A stretch of DNA of 64,000 nt, taken from positions 43,707,645 through 43,771,644 of the forward strand of contig NC_055993.1 in NCBI RefSeq assembly GCF_018446385.1, read 5' to 3'. Each line of letters begins with the position of its first letter. Position 1 is the stretch's first letter. The DNA comes from Zingiber officinale. Its lineage: Eukaryota > Streptophyta > Magnoliopsida > Zingiberales > Zingiberaceae. The position numbers and the translations under genes were made by a program. This document shows, piece after piece, positions 59,755 through 64,000 of the stretch. Below the pieces are notes generated by a model that made no database searches, had not been told where the DNA came from, and saw only the letters and a list, made by a program, of their open reading frames with translations.

Positions 59755-60263
59755 GCATTTCATCCATATCACTATTTTTTGTTCACATCTCCCCCCACAT
59801 CTTCTTTTATATATATTTCTTTCAAGCATCCTCCCCCACTTTTTCTTATTATCCTTTTATGTCCTCTATATCTTGAATTATATTAGGATCACATATTTCT
59901 CTCTTACTCCTCTTCCTATGAGGTACCAACTTTAGCCACATTGGAGTATCAATAAGAGTATCACTGTAGTCACAACAACTTCTATCACATCCTTTCCTAG
60001 TTATGTCTAGTAGTAACTAGTTCAAGAAGAGGATCCATTATAGGCTGGTTGGTGGAGGCCTTCTCTTTTTTATAATTTCAAGTAATTTTTTAACCCTTTC
60101 ATTTGATTGCATGTTCTCCATTATTTGCTCCTTGATTCAGTTCATATGAACAATGCAGTTATAACATTCAGTCAGTGCTGAAAATGACGGTTGGCGTTGG
60201 TGATCACCTACCATTTCATTTAGTTGCATGTTCTTCATTATTAGCTCCAGTTATGACATTCAC
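59755..60263 (-). pseudogene. Unidentified gene-fragment-like sequence continuing from the inverted-repeat arm
   Basis: On the minus strand pieces such as DYSDTLIDTPMWLKLVPHRK and RSKREICDPNIIQDIED are open between stops, in frame with the arm text DEMQEARDT. I do not recognise the family. A roughly 90-bp stretch (about 60100-60195) is repeated at 60209-60289; both copies end in a CAGTG hAT-like terminus. Confidence 0.35.
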
Positions 60264-61165
60264 CAGTGTTTAAATGGTGGTAGGCGGTGGTTAAATTTTT
60301 TTAAATTATTTTTTATACATAATATTATAAATAGTCATTATTCTTTATGTAATATATATGTAATTAAATGATGTTTATGTATAAATAAGCTTCATACAAT
60401 ATAATACAATGTATATAAGGTGCACATGAATATATAAATGCAACTAACAAGATAATTAATAAAGATTATCACCATATTAATAGTAAAAAAGTAATATCAT
60501 TACTTTCAAAGGCTTAAGCTTAAAATTCAAAGTATAAATCCAACATGACAACAAGCCAATAAGAAGTAGGCTAAACATAACTAATATTCTAAATCATCTA
60601 TACATGCATTATCAACTACATCCATAATCCTCTTATCATCGGACTTAAAATCAACATCTTCATTCTCCTTCGATGTATCTAAATTATCAACAAATTCTCT
60701 AATAGGGATGTTCCTTGCACTCGTACTTGGTTGTAGCAATTCATCCGCTCCTGAGGTCTCCGCCACCATTCTCCAAGTAAGTTCCAAACCCAGCTCGATC
60801 TCATCTTCATCACCACCATCAACAAACTAACCTTTAGCTTTACTAGCTTGGGAGGATAGAAGCAAATTTCCACCTATTTCTCTTTTACTTTTCATCTTTA
60901 TAAGATTGACATTGAATTTAACATATACAAGATCTTTCAATCTTGATGTCTCAAGTGTATTTCTCTTCTTATTATGTATCTAAACAATTAGAAAATTATT
61001 TAAAACTAAAAAAAAATGATAGATAACATAATTTCTGAATTACTACTTACCCCTTCAAATTGAATCTAATTTCTTTTACACCCCGAACTACCTGTTAGAG
61101 AAGTCTCATTGCCATTTTGTAAGTTTAGAGTGTCACGATCATGATTGGACCACCATCTAACTTAC
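60264..61165 (-). mobile_element. 5'-truncated second hAT copy, C-terminal transposase exons
   Basis: Exons on the minus strand: 61051 to about 61160 reads WWSNHDRDTLNLQ and SSGCKRN, then a TAG where Trp is expected (61066-61068), then IQFEG. An intron at 60980-61050 follows. 60581-60979 reads IHNKKRNTLETSRLKDLVYV, then a TAG (60827-60829) in place of the Trp of GWFVDGG, then LTWRMVAETSGADELLQ. The intron position is the same as in the hAT at 38696. A terminus-like CAGTGTTTAAATGG followed by GGTAGGCGG is at 60264 on the plus strand. The 5' part of the element is missing. Confidence 0.8.
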
Positions 61166-61185
61166 AAAAGTAAAGAGACAAAGAA

Positions 61186-61255
61186 ATACAACAACCAAGT
61201 CTTATCCTATTAGATGGGGTCGACTACATATATCCTTCTTAGCCATTAGGCTCTA
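61186..61255. mobile_element. LINE 3'-tail fragment
   Basis: It reads CAACAACCAAGTCTTATCC, then TTAGATGGGGTCGACTACAT and CATTAGGCTCTATCC, the same tail as at 44760-44830 for the RTE-type LINE. Its continuation (TATTTAAATAAATTTTATC...) is displaced to about 61900-61955. Confidence 0.6.
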
Positions 61256-61899
61256 TCCCCTTGATATAGCACAAGCGGAGATTGAGGGTTGGGTGGTTTG
61301 GGAAGTAGAAATTTGAAATGAAGTGGTAAAGGGATTGTAGAAACTTAGGTATCACACCTAAGGGTTCCTAGGCATTACACTATAGGGAGATTGTATACAA
61401 AAATGTAGAAACTTAGGTATCACACTTAAGGGTTCCTAGGCATCACACCATAGGGAGATTGTATCACACAATCAAAGAGAACTCTCAAAATTTTGATATC
61501 TATTCCATATTCCAGCATTACAATAGTACACATATTTCTACTAGGACTCACAAAGAACTCAAGCAACATAAATGCTAGTATATAGACTCCTTGAAAACAT
61601 AAAATACTCATAAAGACAATAGGAAACTTAAAAGACTCACACATAGGAAACTTAAAAGATTCATAAATATGCTATAATTATCCAAACATGGCAAATTAAA
61701 GCATATTGGAATTGGTGGTTATTTAATGCTCACTTTTGACTTCAATCCTTTGGAATTGATGAACTTCATAGTACTTTCCAAGTAGGTTTATCATCTTCCA
61801 AGACATGTCAAATTAATAGTGGAGTATTCGAATCTTTATTTTTGCTGTTATAGACTTTTAATGGAGTCACTTGTCTCCATCGTCCCTATTATATTATCA
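61256..61899. other. Unrecognised insertion between LINE tail pieces, with a 68-bp tandem duplication
   Basis: 61337-61404 and 61405-61472 are near-identical copies beginning GTAGAAACTTAGGTATCACA. The rest is AT-rich without motif. It separates two parts that are adjacent in the LINE at 44818-44870, so it entered the LINE tail. Confidence 0.55.
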
Positions 61900-61955
61900 T
61901 GTATATTTAAATAAATTTTATCTTATTTTATTGTTACTAACTAAGTTTTAATAGA
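61900..61955. mobile_element. LINE 3'-tail fragment, second piece
   Basis: ATATTTAAATAAATTTTATC and TTATTTTATTGTTACTAACT match 44828-44870. It belongs with 61186-61255. Confidence 0.6.
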
Positions 61956-61959
61956 GACA

Positions 61960-63878
61960 ATCCAGAGGAAGGATCCCTGCCGGCTACCACGCTGCGTCAC
62001 ACTACCCATGAGCGGACCAACGGAGCCAAACAGAGCAAATCTGTCTGTCGGCTACCACGCTGCGTCCCACTACCCAATAGTGGACCAACGGAGCCTAACA
62101 GAGCATAAATGCCACACACCCTGCCTGATATACCACTAACTCATGAGTGATTGTGTGTGCAGATCCATGTAACTGACGATGTGTTCAACAATAATGGAGC
62201 TGTCAATCGCTCAGCATGCAATCATGCAAGATGGTGCATGACACTAAGCAAGGAAATATCCTAATCCTATCCATCTCTATATAATGTGTACCAAAAGGTA
62301 TATGGATCAAATAGAATATCCTAGGTACACAGGTCAAGTACGGTAGAATAAATCTAGGTCCTGAACATAATAAGGCATGGTATGTCATTACCTTAAAGAC
62401 ATAAATAATCAAAGGAACATGAATGCAAAAACAAAAAATAAATACAACATGCTCAGGTAATAGATAATGACATACCGATGGAAAAATGAACATAAAATTA
62501 CTACTCGTTAAATATTACTAAGCACATATCAAAATAGATAAGTCAAGGTACCCGCCTTAAATAGAAGATCCAATCGAACCAATCTGACGTCAAGAAGTCC
62601 GTCTTGAATCAGAGTCCTGTGTCAAACAATATATATATATAAGCTTTTATTTAGCTAAAATTTCAAATGAATAGCTAAATTAAATCCTCAAGGCTAAATT
62701 AGGGTAAAACCCTAATCAACATAACCATAAGCCAACCTAATTTAAATCTAACGATTAATTAGGGTTAATTGCCTTAACCCTAATCATTCCATTAGATTAA
62801 TGCTAAACCTAATCATACCACATGTTCTAATCTAAATTCAATTATCCCTAATTCAATACATAAACCTAATTCATCAACATCATGTATCAAAATTACTACA
62901 TCATACCTCAAGCTCAACCAAAAAGATTACTGCCGGAAGGAGGTCCTGCCAAAACCAAGGTGAGCTGCTGGATCAAAGAGCAACCCACAGCACACAATTT
63001 CAAATCCACAGGACACAATATCTCTATCTCACATGCTGTGCTTGTTGATCCACAGCACTCAACCTCACCTTACAGCCCTCATCCATTGATCCACAACCAA
63101 GGATCGTTGCTGCTGGAACCCAAGAAAGCCCACCGAACAACCCTTCCTACTGGAATCCATCATTGAACGGAACAAGATGAGAGCAAGCAAGAAGATCACT
63201 GATCAGATCAAAAATAGAAACCAAGAACTCAAATCACAACTCGATAAATCACCTACCTTAAGGACCTCTGCTAGGCACGGATCGCAACAAGAACGCGATG
63301 GATCTAGGGCACGGCGATGACGGCTTCGGCAGTGTCGCGAGAAGAAGGGCTCGGCACTGCTTGCTCCTGTCCGAAACCAACCCGAGCAGAGACGCGCCGG
63401 CGAGAGACCAAAACTAGGGCACGACACAAGAGGAAGGATGACACCGACTCGATCCGGTGGTCGGCAGTGCCGCAAAGGGAAGAAGGGAGAGCGGCAGTGG
63501 CGTCGGGGCTGGCTAGGGCACGGAAGAAGGGGAAGAGGAAATGGGAAGGACTCGAAGCTTCCGCCGGCGGTTTTGTACGCGAGGGGAGGAGAGGAAGCGC
63601 CTTCGGTTTGAGGGAGGCGATCGGTTGGCGCCGCGCAGAGGAGAGGAGGAAGGGATCGGGAGGAGAGGGGTTCGGGTGCGAAACGGAAGAAAAAAAAAAA
63701 GAAAAAGGAAAAGAAATATAAAACTTTTCCTTATTCAATGGGTGAGCTAAATAGTTTTTTCGAGGGTTAATATTTATTCTTGTAATTTATATCATATAAT
63801 TTTCGAAAAAATTTCAAAAAATTTTTAAAAATTTCTGAAAATTCATTTATAATTATATTTCTTTTTTGGTATTTTACA
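61960..63878 (-). mobile_element. LTR-like block related to the solo LTR at 11850-14801
   Basis: GAATCAGAGTCCTGTGTCAA (62593-62612) followed by TTTATTTAGCTA matches 13456-13492 (CAGAATCCTGCGTCAA, TTATTTAGCTA). A GC-rich block (63190-63700) corresponds to 14180-14600. The right edge ATTTTACA at 63871-63878 would be a TGTAAAAT start on the minus strand. The left edge was not found. The open frames at 63304-63738 and 63317-63721 are products of GC-rich composition on both strands, and I do not count them as genes. Confidence 0.5.
61981..62112. repeat. Two-copy tandem repeat, 68-bp period
   Basis: Both copies start CGGCTACCACGCTGCGTC, at 61981 and 62049, and contain GGACCAACGGAGCC. It is comparable in place to the three-copy block at 12861-13055. 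Confidence 0.8.
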
Positions 63879-63887
63879 AAAATAAAA

Positions 63888-64000
63888 CAAAATGGAAAGG
63901 GAAAAATATGAACCTTGGTTTTTAAATAGAAAGAGTGGGTTTGGTTTACGATGTTTCATTTTTATTTTCTGAAAATATTAATTATTTTTTTAGAAAATGG
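63888..64000. mobile_element. Second copy of the fold-back element, cut by the window end
   Basis: AATGGAAAGGGAAAAATATG, then AACCTTGGTTTTTAAATAG and GTTTGGTTTACGATGTTTC follow 54706-54830 closely. The second GGTTTTTGAATAG block of the first copy is missing here. The right arm would lie beyond the window. Confidence 0.85.

Noticed and set aside
63304..63738. Overlapping long open frames on both strands (144 and 134 codons) near the window end
   Set aside because: GC-rich, Arg/Ser/Pro-rich translations on both strands of an LTR-like block. A similar pair at 14346-14636 lies in the related block at 11850.

Overview
This is nuclear DNA from a flowering plant. It is almost entirely transposable elements, many inserted inside one another, and I can support only one probable host gene. 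Athila-type Ty3/gypsy, Angela/BARE-like Ty1/copia, hAT, RTE-type LINE and tRNA-derived SINE sequences, together with plant-type introns, set the kingdom. The BARE-like 1.8 kb Angela LTRs and the general repeat style make me think of a monocot, perhaps of the ginger order, but that is an impression and not shown by the sequence.

Positions 1-34070 are a nest at least four deep. The oldest layer is a decayed Athila element on the plus strand (pol at 1-3465, LTR-like remains at 3466-4678 and 32228-34070). Angela element 1 (4679-32227, minus strand) sits in it. It carries a SINE in its integrase region (8977-9118) and a roughly 3 kb solo-LTR-like insertion in its leader (11850-14823). Angela element 2 (16500-31824, minus strand, perfect 5-bp target duplication CATAT) sits in the 5' LTR of element 1. 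A 5.9 kb non-coding LTR element, LARD-like (22511-28380, minus strand, target duplication TTCTC), sits in the gag of element 2. Every protein-coding layer is broken by stops and frameshifts. The second Angela copy keeps a 505-codon open segment with a complete D,D35E integrase triad.

Positions 34137-38687 hold a three-copy AT-rich tandem repeat, an LTR-like block with a TATA box, and unrecognised sequence. Positions 38696-42926 are a complete but dead hAT transposon with a perfect 8-bp target duplication. Positions 44755-47800 are a decayed RTE-type LINE on the minus strand, with a 478-bp hAT-type MITE inside it (45801-46278, also with a perfect 8-bp duplication). A SINE lies at 48638-48772.

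The host gene candidate is at 52219-53485 on the minus strand. It encodes a uL18 (L18p/L5e) family protein with a long N-terminal extension, probably an organellar ribosomal protein.

To its right are a fold-back element (54695-55045, with a second copy starting at 63888), LTR-like remnants, and a 3.5 kb inverted-repeat structure (arms 56261-56645 and 59368-59754) whose spacer contains a calnexin exon fragment. After these come a 5'-truncated second hAT copy (60264-61165), LINE 3'-end pieces, and a second LTR related to the one at 11850. Across unrelated elements, the stop codons recur at positions where glutamine CAG or tryptophan TGG is expected, the pattern left by cytosine deamination in methylated, silenced DNA. 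I saw no tRNA, rRNA or CRISPR features.
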